Shown: in pieces, positions 9,198 to 16,770 of the stretch | How positions within the stretch are numbered: position 1 is the stretch's first letter | Layout of the letters: the number at the start of each line of letters is the position of its first letter | Assembly (NCBI GenBank): GCA_029557215.1 | Contig: JAKPQQ010000263.1 | Span: 1-43,546 of the forward strand | Direction of reading: 5' to 3' | Length of the DNA stretch: 43,546 nt | Source of the DNA: Fibrobacterota bacterium | GTDB taxonomy: Bacteria > Fibrobacterota > Fibrobacteria > UBA5070 | Position numbers and translations under genes: made by a program | The notes under the pieces: model-generated | Seen by the model: only the letters and a program-made list of their open reading frames with translations | What the model was told of the DNA's origin: nothing | The model's database searches: none

Positions 9198-10943
9198 ATG
9201 TCCCTCTACCTCACAGCCTTTCGCGGCCGTCACGCGGGCAGCGACATTCCCGGATTCCTCTGGACGCCGGAAGCCGGTCAACCCATCCGCCAGATCGCCG
9301 ACGCGTTGCGCCAGGAAGCGCCGTGGATCGGGGCGCGCCTGTCGGGTCGCGAGATCTTCACGCTGGGTTCGCCCGACAATCCAGAAGCCGACCACCTGAC
9401 CGAGCAGAAGGACGGATCCTGGAAGCCCGATCTCCACAACCAGGGGACCCGCGGCCTGCTGTTGCTGCTCCTTTTGCGTTCGCTCAAGAAAAAGCGCGTG
9501 CTGGTGGACCTGCGGACGGGATTCGCCACCGTGCGTTCGGAGGAACTCCCCGACGGGCGCATGGCCGTCGACGGTCTGGAGCTGCACCTGGAAGGGCGCG
9601 ACAAGCTCGAATTCCTTCTCTGGTTCCATCCGGTGCGCCGCATCCTGGATCCGCGCCCCAAGGCTCTGGACGAACACGGCCACAGGGCTCTGGACATCTG
9701 GTTCCCGCTGGAAGGCGTTTCGGTGGCTTCGGCCCATCCCAAGCGTTCGCAGGGCGGGCATTCGCTGCAGGTGGGGCGGCGCGGACGATTCGTGCGCGAA
9801 GGCGATCCCGTCGCGGTCATCCTGTCGGAAACCGTCTGCGAGCTCCAGGCGCCCGAGATGGTCCAGACCGTGCGCTCGTGGTTCGCCGGCGACGCGCTGG
9901 ATGGGACGGGGATCTCCATCGAGGTCGATCCGTGCCCGGGTTCGGCTCTCGGGCTGTCGGAGGGGCGTACCGACCCTCCTGCGGCGGCGGGTCTGGATTG
10001 GGAAGGCAACGAAGTCCCGCTCCACGACATTTTCCGGTACGCGTTGGGCGGCTACGCCTCGGTGCGGGTCCCGCGTCTGCCTCCGGCCACGTTCCACATC
10101 GAAGGCCTGCGCGACCAGACGCTCGCCGAGGACGTCGCCACGATCCTGAACCAGCGGGCGGCCGAATGGCCCGGCGTGGCGCTCCAGTTCGCCGCCGAAC
10201 CGCTCCCTGGCAGCCAACCTCTCCTGCTGGACTCCAAGGCGCCCGTGGTGGGGCAGCCGCGCTCCTCCCGGGCTTCGGGGCAGGCGGCGGGGATCTTCCT
10301 GGAATGCGTGCAGCGATCGGGCGGAGCGCCGTGGCGATTGTCCGGCGATCTTGGCTGGTCGCTGGGCGTCGCTCAGGCGTTCCTCTACGGCAAGATGCAC
10401 CACCTCGCGTTCGCGCTCCTGGATTCGTCGGGGCGCCTGGCCGCGTCGCTGGTGGTTCCGTTCCGGTTCGCCGATCTGTCCGAGGTGTCGTTCGGCAAGT
10501 CGATCGCGTCCAAGCTCTGGAACAAGGCGCCCGAGAATCTGACCATCCACGTGGACGAAGCCCTGGAACTGCCTAGGCACTTCCTGGAAGGATTCTGTCC
10601 AGACGCCGACGCTTGGCATCTGCGGCGCAAGTCGGTGCCGCGCGTGCTTTCGGCCACCTCCTACGCCTGGCTCGCGCCGGGGCAGGCGGCGTTCGCCGAC
10701 GATCGCGTCTTCGCGACGTTGCGCGCCGAACACGGAGCGCGGTTCGTGTGCCTGGAACGCCTGCAGGGCGACCAGTCTCCGCGGACCGCGTTGGCGATCG
10801 TCGAGGCGCTGGAGCACGCCTGGGTGCCCGGGCGCGCCGAACGCAGGACCTTGCCCGCGACGCTGGAATGGGCGCGCGGCCTTCTTTTCCAGCACGAACG
10901 TTTCAAGGTCTTCGCTCCCGGGCGATTGACCAAGGAGTCCTGA
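9198..10943 (+). CDS. Large unrecognised cytosolic protein upstream of thiG
   Basis: A 581-residue protein that I cannot assign. It has no signal peptide or membrane helix. The N-terminal third contains a Leu-rich helix (LLLLLLLRSLKKKRVLVDL, about residues 85-103), then mixed alpha/beta sequence with many Arg-Pro-Asp segments. No P-loop, zinc cluster or obvious catalytic motif is seen. The ATG at 9198 is chosen for its promoter box; the frame stays open upstream inside the DUF445 gene. It ends 5 nt before thiG, so the two are almost certainly co-transcribed, but a role in thiamine synthesis is only a guess from position. Confidence 0.75.
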   Translation: MSLYLTAFRGRHAGSDIPGFLWTPEAGQPIRQIADALRQEAPWIGARLSGREIFTLGSPDNPEADHLTEQKDGSWKPDLHNQGTRGLLLLLLLRSLKKKRVLVDLRTGFATVRSEELPDGRMAVDGLELHLEGRDKLEFLLWFHPVRRILDPRPKALDEHGHRALDIWFPLEGVSVASAHPKRSQGGHSLQVGRRGRFVREGDPVAVILSETVCELQAPEMVQTVRSWFAGDALDGTGISIEVDPCPGSALGLSEGRTDPPAAAGLDWEGNEVPLHDIFRYALGGYASVRVPRLPPATFHIEGLRDQTLAEDVATILNQRAAEWPGVALQFAAEPLPGSQPLLLDSKAPVVGQPRSSRASGQAAGIFLECVQRSGGAPWRLSGDLGWSLGVAQAFLYGKMHHLAFALLDSSGRLAASLVVPFRFADLSEVSFGKSIASKLWNKAPENLTIHVDEALELPRHFLEGFCPDADAWHLRRKSVPRVLSATSYAWLAPGQAAFADDRVFATLRAEHGARFVCLERLQGDQSPRTALAIVEALEHAWVPGRAERRTLPATLEWARGLLFQHERFKVFAPGRLTKES

Positions 10944-10948
10944 TCCCG

Positions 10949-11758
10949 ATGTCCGACAATCTCGCGATTCCCGCCGACAAGCCCTTCGTGGTGGCCGGCA
11001 AGACCTACAGCAGCCGCCTCCTGGTGGGCACCGGCAAGTACGAGACCAACGAGATCATGAAGGAGGCGCTCGAAGCCTCGGGGACGGAAATCGTCACCGT
11101 GGCGCTGGGCCGGGTCGATCTCTCCGCCCCCAAGGGCAAAGGGATCTTCGACCACATCGACACCGCCAAGTACACCATCCTTCCCAACACCGCGGGCGCC
11201 TTCAACGTGCAGGACGCGGTCCGCATCGCCAAGCTCAGCAAGTCCATGGGTTGGAACCTGCTCAAGCTGGAAGTCCTGTTCGACGCCAAGACCTTGCTGC
11301 CGGATCCTGTCGGCACCCTGGAAGCCGCGCGGATCCTCAAGGACCAGGGCTTCGACCTCATGATCTACACCAACGACGATCCGGTCCTGGCGCAGCTTCT
11401 GGACAAGCTCGAGCCCGCCGCGATCATGCCGGCCGGCGGCCCCATCGGGTCGGGCCAGGGCATCCTGAACCCGTCCAACATCAAGATCATCCTGGAATCG
11501 GTGAAGGCCCCGGTGCTCATCGATGCGGGGCTGGGAACCGCCTCGGACGTCGCCGAAGCGATGGAACTGGGCGTGGACGGCGTGTTGCTGAACACGCCCA
11601 TCGCCAAGGCGCAGGATCCGGTGCGCATGGCGCGTGCCATGAAGGCCGCCTGCGAAGCCGGTCGCGACGCCTACATGGCGGTGCGGATTCCGCGCAAGCT
11701 CTACGGCTCGGCCAGCTCGCCGCTGGAAGGCCTGTCGCCGGCCAAACGGCCTGCGTGA
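10949..11758 (+). CDS. thiG: Thiazole synthase ThiG
   Basis: Forms the thiazole phosphate moiety of thiamine from deoxyxylulose-5-phosphate, dehydroglycine and ThiS-thiocarboxylate; a cytosolic TIM barrel. Of 269 residues, Lys106 in LLKLEV is the Schiff-base lysine. NTAG (80-83), YTNDDPVLA, PIGSGQGI and the phosphate-binding DAGLGTASDVAEAMELG and VLLNTPIAKAQDP stretches are all conserved. The C-terminal KLYGSASSPLEG is typical. It follows the unknown 581-residue gene by 5 nt. The usual thiS, thiH/thiO and thiF partners are not in the window, so they must lie elsewhere. Confidence 0.95.
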   Translation: MSDNLAIPADKPFVVAGKTYSSRLLVGTGKYETNEIMKEALEASGTEIVTVALGRVDLSAPKGKGIFDHIDTAKYTILPNTAGAFNVQDAVRIAKLSKSMGWNLLKLEVLFDAKTLLPDPVGTLEAARILKDQGFDLMIYTNDDPVLAQLLDKLEPAAIMPAGGPIGSGQGILNPSNIKIILESVKAPVLIDAGLGTASDVAEAMELGVDGVLLNTPIAKAQDPVRMARAMKAACEAGRDAYMAVRIPRKLYGSASSPLEGLSPAKRPA

Positions 11759-11789
11759 AGAGCTAGGCAGATCTCCGAAGCACAACGAA

Positions 11790-11816
11790 AAAGGGACTCC
11801 TCGTCGGAGTCCCTTT
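11790..11816. terminator. Bidirectional terminator between thiG and the thioredoxin operon
   Basis: An 11-bp perfect stem (11790-11800 with 11806-11816) has the loop TCGTC. On the minus strand it is followed by further T residues, making a strong terminator for the ctp-ftsY-trxA operon. On the plus strand it ends the thiG transcript less strongly. Confidence 0.85.
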
Positions 11817-11841
11817 CCAATTCACGCGGCGACGGTTGCTG

Positions 11842-12408
11842 TCAGCAGGTCCCGGTCTTGGCGCATTCCTTCTGGCGCTTTTCGGCCCAGTCCAGGAAGT
11901 TCCCCTTCTTGTCGATGCCGCCGGCCTTCATGAAGGCCGACACGTCGCCCAAAAGCGCCGAGGCTTGCGGGGCGGTCATGAATCCGGGGTACAACAGCAG
12001 CGTGCGGCCCTGGGGGTCCAGGACAACCAGGGCGGGGAATCCTTCCACGCCCTGGCGCATGGCCCACTGCGATTCGGACATGGTGCTCTTGCCCAGCGTG
12101 ACCTTCTTGGGGCTTTCGCCGTTGAGCTTGGCCGACACGAACTGGCTGTTGAGTTTGGCCACGACTCCCGCGTCGCGGAAGGTGGTCTGGTCCATCTTGC
12201 GGCAGTAGCCGCACCAGTCCGCGTAGACGTTCACGAACACCGGCTTGTTGGTCGCCTTGGCGGTCTTCACGGCCGATTCCAGGTTGGTCCAGGTCACCGA
12301 CGGCAAAGCCGGGCCCTGCTGCGCCGTCGCCGGGGACGACATCACCCCGAAGGCGCAGACGACTCCCAGAACGACCCGCGCAAGGCGGGCCTTCGGGTCA
12401 AAGCGCAC
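11842..12408 (-). CDS. Exported thioredoxin-like protein
   Basis: A 188-residue periplasmic thioredoxin-fold protein. A signal peptide (about residues 1-31, ending in ATA) is followed by the fold with ADWCGYCRKM: the CGYC active site differs from the CGPC of TrxA and is closer to DsbD-C/thiol-reductase types. A GFPALVVLD segment holds the cis-proline. The tail has one more Cys pair (KECAKTGTC), which could form a disulfide. The GTG at 12408 overlaps the trxA stop, so the two are translationally coupled. Likely role: thiol redox or cytochrome maturation in the periplasm. Confidence 0.85.
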   Translation of the reverse strand: MRFDPKARLARVVLGVVCAFGVMSSPATAQQGPALPSVTWTNLESAVKTAKATNKPVFVNVYADWCGYCRKMDQTTFRDAGVVAKLNSQFVSAKLNGESPKKVTLGKSTMSESQWAMRQGVEGFPALVVLDPQGRTLLLYPGFMTAPQASALLGDVSAFMKAGGIDKKGNFLDWAEKRQKECAKTGTC

Positions 12409-12724
12409 GGCTGAGCTGCTCGGCGATCTTTTCCTTGGGCAGCGCTCCCACGAGTTGGTTCACCACTTCGCCGTTCTTGAAGACCAGCAGGGTCGGGATC
12501 GAACGGATCCCGTACTTGGCCGACACGTTCTCGTTCTCGTCGGTATTGAGCTTGCCGACCTTCGCCTTGCCCGCGTATTCGGCGGCCAGCGCCTCGACCG
12601 ACGGGGCGATCATGCGGCAAGGGCCGCACCAGGGAGCCCAGAAATCGACCAGGACGGGCAGTTCGGACTTCAACACTTCGGTTTCGAAGTTCGCGTCCGT
12701 GAATTCCACCAGATTGCCAGCCAT
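12398..12724 (-). CDS. trxA: Thioredoxin TrxA
   Basis: Cytosolic disulfide reductase. The 108 residues show the standard fold: FDxxV-type N-terminal strand, active site WAPWCGPC, and the cis-proline motif IRSIPTLLVFKNGE. There is no signal peptide. A purine-rich AAGGA site precedes the ATG. The gene begins 2 nt after the stop of the upstream lipoprotein gene and overlaps the exported thioredoxin gene, so the cell makes a cytosolic and a periplasmic thioredoxin from one message. Confidence 0.95.
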   Translation of the reverse strand: MAGNLVEFTDANFETEVLKSELPVLVDFWAPWCGPCRMIAPSVEALAAEYAGKAKVGKLNTDENENVSAKYGIRSIPTLLVFKNGEVVNQLVGALPKEKIAEQLSRAL

Positions 12725-12726
12725 GA

Positions 12727-13053
12727 TTAAGGTCCTTTCTTCTGCGTTTTCTTTTCCAACGAGTCTGCCAGAAATTGCACCCGACTCCAGAAGGCTTCCC
12801 AGCGATCGGGGTCGGCCTGCAGATCTCGCAAGCGTTTCCGGTAACTTACCAAATCCGAGCCGCTGGCGCGCAGCACCTCGCGGCGGGCTTCCTGGGCCTT
12901 TTCGGGCTGGCCTTCCATTCCGGATGCGGCCATCCTCAATTTCACGTAGAGCGCCGCGAATTCGGCCGTCTGGGCGTCGCGTTTGGCGTCCTTGCAGCCG
13001 GAAACCCCGACGGCAAGAACGCAAAGGAGCAGTCCGGCGATTCCGCGGCTCAC
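12727..13053 (-). CDS. Small lipoprotein
   Basis: A 108-residue protein with a lipoprotein signal: hydrophobic residues 5-18 and a lipobox ending VSGC (Cys20). The mature part is predicted all-helical and strongly charged, ending in Lys-rich KKTQKKGP, with no recognised domain. The GTG start shares four bases (GTGA) with the ftsY stop. It stands between ftsY and trxA in a tight operon, so constant co-expression with FtsY is expected. Confidence 0.75.
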   Translation of the reverse strand: MSRGIAGLLLCVLAVGVSGCKDAKRDAQTAEFAALYVKLRMAASGMEGQPEKAQEARREVLRASGSDLVSYRKRLRDLQADPDRWEAFWSRVQFLADSLEKKTQKKGP

Positions 13054-13967
13054 ACATCGTCCTTGTCGAACAGGGCGTGCACGAAGGTTCGGGAATCGAA
13101 CGGGATCAGATCGTCGATCTTTTCGCCCATCCCCAGGAACAGGACCGGGGCCGAAGGCACGATCTGCGGCAGGGCCAGGATCGCGCCGCCCTTGGCGGTG
13201 CCGTCGAGCTTGGTCAGGACCAGGCCGGTCAGGCGCGCGGTCTCGTGGAACAGCTTGGCCTGGCTCACGGCGTTCTGGCCGGTGTTGCCGTCCAACACCA
13301 ACCAGGTGTGCTGCGGGTAGCGCGCGTCGTGCTTGCCCACCACCTTCATGATCTTGGAAAGTTCGGCCATGAGGTCGGCGCGATTCTGCAGGCGGCCTGC
13401 GGTGTCCAGCAAGACCAGATCGCAACCTCGCGAGATGGCGGCGGCCACGGCGTCGTAGGCGACCGCGGCGGGGTCGGCGCCGGGTTTCTGGCGGATGCAC
13501 GGGACGTCGGCCCGTCGGCACCATTCTTCCAGCTGATCCACCGCTGCGGCGCGGAACGTGTCGCAGGCGCCCACCAGCACCTTGCGGCCTTCGGAGCGGT
13601 ACTTGTTGGCGAGCTTGCCGATCGTGGTGGTCTTGCCGGCTCCGTTGACGCCCACGATGGCCACGACCTGCAGGCCTGCAGGAAGCTCGAACGCCGCGGT
13701 GGATCCGATCGTCTCTTCGGCGCATTCGGCCAGCCATCCCAGCAGTTCGTCGGTGTCGCGATAGGATCGCCCCCAGGCCTTGGAGCGCAGGCGTTCGACC
13801 AGCATCTCCGCGGTGTCCAGTCCGACGTCGGCGCGCACCAGGCGATCGGTCAATTCCTCCAGCGTGGCTTCGTCGATCTTCCCCGTGCCCAATGCGGCCC
13901 GGAGGCCGCGAACCAGGGTTTCCCGCGTGCGCCCCAGGCCCTCGCGGATTCGGGATAACCAACTCAT
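13050..13967 (-). CDS. ftsY: Signal recognition particle receptor FtsY
   Basis: SRP receptor GTPase that docks ribosome-SRP complexes at the membrane for co-translational insertion. The 305 residues are the compact NG form without the long acidic A domain: a helical N domain (1-90), then the G domain with GVNGAGKTTTIGKL (P-loop), DTFRAAAVDQL, DTAGRLQNR and TKLDGTAKGG. The ATG at 13967 overlaps the ctp stop (ATGA). A longer upstream frame reads through ctp and is rejected. Confidence 0.96.
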   Translation of the reverse strand: MSWLSRIREGLGRTRETLVRGLRAALGTGKIDEATLEELTDRLVRADVGLDTAEMLVERLRSKAWGRSYRDTDELLGWLAECAEETIGSTAAFELPAGLQVVAIVGVNGAGKTTTIGKLANKYRSEGRKVLVGACDTFRAAAVDQLEEWCRRADVPCIRQKPGADPAAVAYDAVAAAISRGCDLVLLDTAGRLQNRADLMAELSKIMKVVGKHDARYPQHTWLVLDGNTGQNAVSQAKLFHETARLTGLVLTKLDGTAKGGAILALPQIVPSAPVLFLGMGEKIDDLIPFDSRTFVHALFDKDDV

Positions 13968-15790
13968 TTCGCGGCGGCCGCCTTGGGCTGCGCAACGACG
14001 TCGTCGGGGCGCATGATCCGTTTGTAGCGCACCGGGTCGCGCAGGATCTTCACGGCTTCGGTCACCTGGGGGTCGAGCGAAAGTTCGTACGGGGTGGATC
14101 CGTTCACTCCGCCCACGGCCATCAGGATCTCGCGGGTGATGCCTTCGCGGACGTATTCGCGGTTGACCTGGAACAGCCCGTCGGCGGTCTTGGCCAAGGC
14201 CGAATCCAGGGCGTCGATCCGTTCGCGGAGGGCCTTGCGTTCGGAAGCCGCCATGTTGTCGCCGCGAGCCGAATCGATCCGCAGGGACTTGCGCATCTCC
14301 TTGATCAGGCGCATCTGCGGGCCTTCGAACCGGAACTTGATCGAGTCGCTCTTGAGGAACGTCTTGAAGTCTTCGACCATGGCGTCGGATGCCCGGAAGT
14401 TGCTGTCGACCTTGCCTTTGGCCAGCAGCTTGGGCTTGGCCTGGATGGCGAACCGGAAGAAGAGGTTGCGGCGTTCCACGTCCTGCTGCCAGGCGTTCAT
14501 CCTGCGGCCAGGAACGCGCACGTCGGGAAGGATTCCGCCCGCGTCCCACACCTTGCGCCCCAGCACCAGCGTCTTGAACGACTTGTGGCCCGTGGTGTCC
14601 AGGGTGGTGTCGGACAGCATTTCCTCGAAGGCGGCCAGGTCGTCGTCGAGCCCGGATTTCTTCCCCTGGGCGGAGTCGGATTCCGTCTTGTCGGATTCCG
14701 CACCCTTCTTCCAGCGGATTCCGTTTTCCTTCTTGTTGATGCAGCGGCCGCTGGGCGTGTAGTAGAACGCCGCGGTGAGCTTGAGGCTGTACTTCTTGTC
14801 CATGGGGAAGATGGTCTGGACGGATCCCTTGCCGAAGGTCTGGGTGCCCAGCACGATGCCGCGATCCCAGTCCTGGATGGCTCCGCTGACGATTTCCGAC
14901 GCCGAGGCCGATCCGCCGTTGACCAGCACGACCAGGGGCACGGTGGTGTCGACCACGGGTGCGCGCTCGCTGGAAAGCGAACTGTTCTGGTTGCGCATGC
15001 GGCCCTTGGTGCTGACCACGACCCGGTTCTTGGGGAGGAACAGTTCGGATACGGCCACCGATTGCGAAAGCAGTCCGCCCGGATTGAAGCGCAGATCCAG
15101 GATGTACGAGGTCGCGCCCTGGGCCTTGAGCGAGCGCAGGGCGTTCTCCACGTCGGATCCGGTGGGTTCGGAGAACTGCACCAGCTTCACGTAGCCGACC
15201 TTGCCCGGCAGCATCCCGAAGTAGGGGACCGATTCGATCTTGATCTCTTCGCGGGTGATGGTGAAGGCCAGCGGTTCGCTGAACCCTTCGCGCCAGATCT
15301 TGACCGTGACCTTGGTGCCGGGCGTGCCGCGCAGCTTGGACACGGCGTCGTCCACCGTGATGCCCTTGGTCGACTTGCCGTCGATCTCCACGATCTTGTC
15401 GCCGGCCTGGATGCCCATGCGCTGGGCGGGGGTTCCCACCAGCGGGCTGATGACCGTCAGGACGTTCTCGCGCACCCCGATGGTGATGCCCAGACCGCCG
15501 AACTTCCCCTGGGTGTGGGTGCGAAGGTCGTCGGTTTCCTTTTCGTCGAAGTACGCCGTGTGCGGATCCAGGATGCTGGAGAGTCCGCGGACGGTGGCGT
15601 CGATGAGCGTGTCGGCGGGGATTTCCTCCACGTACGACTCGTTCACTCTGGCCAGGACATGGCCCAGACGTTCGAATCCGGCGTAGAATCCGCCATCCTT
15701 GGTGGATTGGCTGACCGCGGCTGCGGAAGCGGTGGCGACGAAAGCCGTCGCGAGGGCAAAATAGACGGACGAGCGGGTCGGCAAAGACAT
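13964..15790 (-). CDS. ctp: Carboxy-terminal processing protease (S41)
   Basis: Periplasmic serine protease of the CtpA/Prc family. Of 608 residues, 1-25 are a signal peptide. A PDZ domain spans about 90-180 (GLGITI, then GMPA-like GIQAGDKIVEIDG). The S41 catalytic core has Ser296 in GSASASE and Lys321 in TFGKGS, the 25-residue spacing of E. coli Prc. The C-terminal 230 residues are an alpha-helical extension. The gene leads the operon ctp-ftsY-lipoprotein-trxA-thioredoxin. The ATG at 15790 has a TATATT box 7 nt upstream and no ribosome site. Confidence 0.93.
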   Translation of the reverse strand: MSLPTRSSVYFALATAFVATASAAAVSQSTKDGGFYAGFERLGHVLARVNESYVEEIPADTLIDATVRGLSSILDPHTAYFDEKETDDLRTHTQGKFGGLGITIGVRENVLTVISPLVGTPAQRMGIQAGDKIVEIDGKSTKGITVDDAVSKLRGTPGTKVTVKIWREGFSEPLAFTITREEIKIESVPYFGMLPGKVGYVKLVQFSEPTGSDVENALRSLKAQGATSYILDLRFNPGGLLSQSVAVSELFLPKNRVVVSTKGRMRNQNSSLSSERAPVVDTTVPLVVLVNGGSASASEIVSGAIQDWDRGIVLGTQTFGKGSVQTIFPMDKKYSLKLTAAFYYTPSGRCINKKENGIRWKKGAESDKTESDSAQGKKSGLDDDLAAFEEMLSDTTLDTTGHKSFKTLVLGRKVWDAGGILPDVRVPGRRMNAWQQDVERRNLFFRFAIQAKPKLLAKGKVDSNFRASDAMVEDFKTFLKSDSIKFRFEGPQMRLIKEMRKSLRIDSARGDNMAASERKALRERIDALDSALAKTADGLFQVNREYVREGITREILMAVGGVNGSTPYELSLDPQVTEAVKILRDPVRYKRIMRPDDVVAQPKAAAAK

Positions 15791-15797
15791 GCGACGG

Positions 15798-15803
15798 AAT
15801 ATA
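15798..15803 (-). promoter_or_regulatory. -10 box of the ctp operon, leaderless type
   Basis: Minus-strand TATATT ends 7 nt before the ctp ATG. No -35 TTGACA-like box stands at the usual distance, and no Shine-Dalgarno sequence follows. Confidence 0.5.
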
Positions 15804-16023
15804 CCTCGTCTCGGGCGGCAGTAGGGGAATGCCGGACGAATCCTTCCCGAGGCCGTTGCTGCGGGATTTTCCGGTTTTTGCTGTGCCGCTCCGGACAAAA
15901 CGCGAACACGACGGGCGAGGATACAGCTTGCGAGCCGCCCCCGCTGGTCGTACTTTCCAAGCGATCCATCTTTACTCGGCCAATGAAGCAATGGCCGTTC
16001 TCAATCACGGGAGTGAACCCGAA

Positions 16024-16731
16024 ATGACGCGTCGCATCGCCATGATCCTCGTTTCCTGCGTCGGCTCGGCCTTGGCCCAGTACGACGACTACCCGGTCGG
16101 GCAGTACGAGTTCTCGCACAACCGGTTCGTGGTGTCCCCTGTCAAGCTCATGGGCGGCATGGATGGCTCCAAGCGCGACGAAGGCCCCAAGGTGGATCTC
16201 AAGTGGACCCCGAACATCGACATCCAGGAAATGCGCTACGAGTACATCCTGGGGGTGGACGGCACCTTCGGTGTGGGCCCGATCGGGACGCTCTACCTGG
16301 GACTCGATTCCGTGAAGGTCAATTCGTTCGCGATCGGCGTGTTCGGCCGCTACTACCTGGGTCTGGCCAGCGGCCCGTACGCGCAGTTCAATCTCCAGTA
16401 TTACAAGCAGGGCGCCACCAAGGTGCACGGGGGCGTAGGGCAAGGGTTCCGCAATCCCAACGACACCACCACCACCAAGGTCAACCTCTCGAACTACCGG
16501 GTGGAAGTCGGCGGTCCCCAGTTGTCCCCGGTCCTGGGTTACAGCGCGATCTTCGGGAACCACTTGGTCCTGGAAACCCAGATGGGCTTCACGTTCGGGC
16601 GCTACAGCATCGACATGCCCGACGGCATCGTGTACACCCAAGGCGGCTGGGGTCTGCCCAAGGCCTACCGCGCCGGACAGGACTGGGGTGGGTTCTACTT
16701 CGTGCAGGCCTCCCTGGGCGTGGCCTGGTAG
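16024..16731 (+). CDS. Probable outer-membrane beta-barrel protein
   Basis: A 235-residue exported protein. Residues 1-18 form a signal peptide ending ALA. The mature part has alternating hydrophobic residues and many Gly, Tyr and Phe, as in small beta-barrels, and the last residue is aromatic (LGVAW), as expected for BAM-dependent insertion. No enzyme motif is seen. The ATG at 16024 follows GGGAG. The gene is divergent from ctp; the 233-base gap holds a TACTTT box at 15951 that could serve it with a leader of about 60 nt. Confidence 0.7.
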   Translation: MTRRIAMILVSCVGSALAQYDDYPVGQYEFSHNRFVVSPVKLMGGMDGSKRDEGPKVDLKWTPNIDIQEMRYEYILGVDGTFGVGPIGTLYLGLDSVKVNSFAIGVFGRYYLGLASGPYAQFNLQYYKQGATKVHGGVGQGFRNPNDTTTTKVNLSNYRVEVGGPQLSPVLGYSAIFGNHLVLETQMGFTFGRYSIDMPDGIVYTQGGWGLPKAYRAGQDWGGFYFVQASLGVAW

Positions 16732-16770
16732 AACGCTTCCGAGGAATCCCCGCCCGCGCCGAAGGATCCC

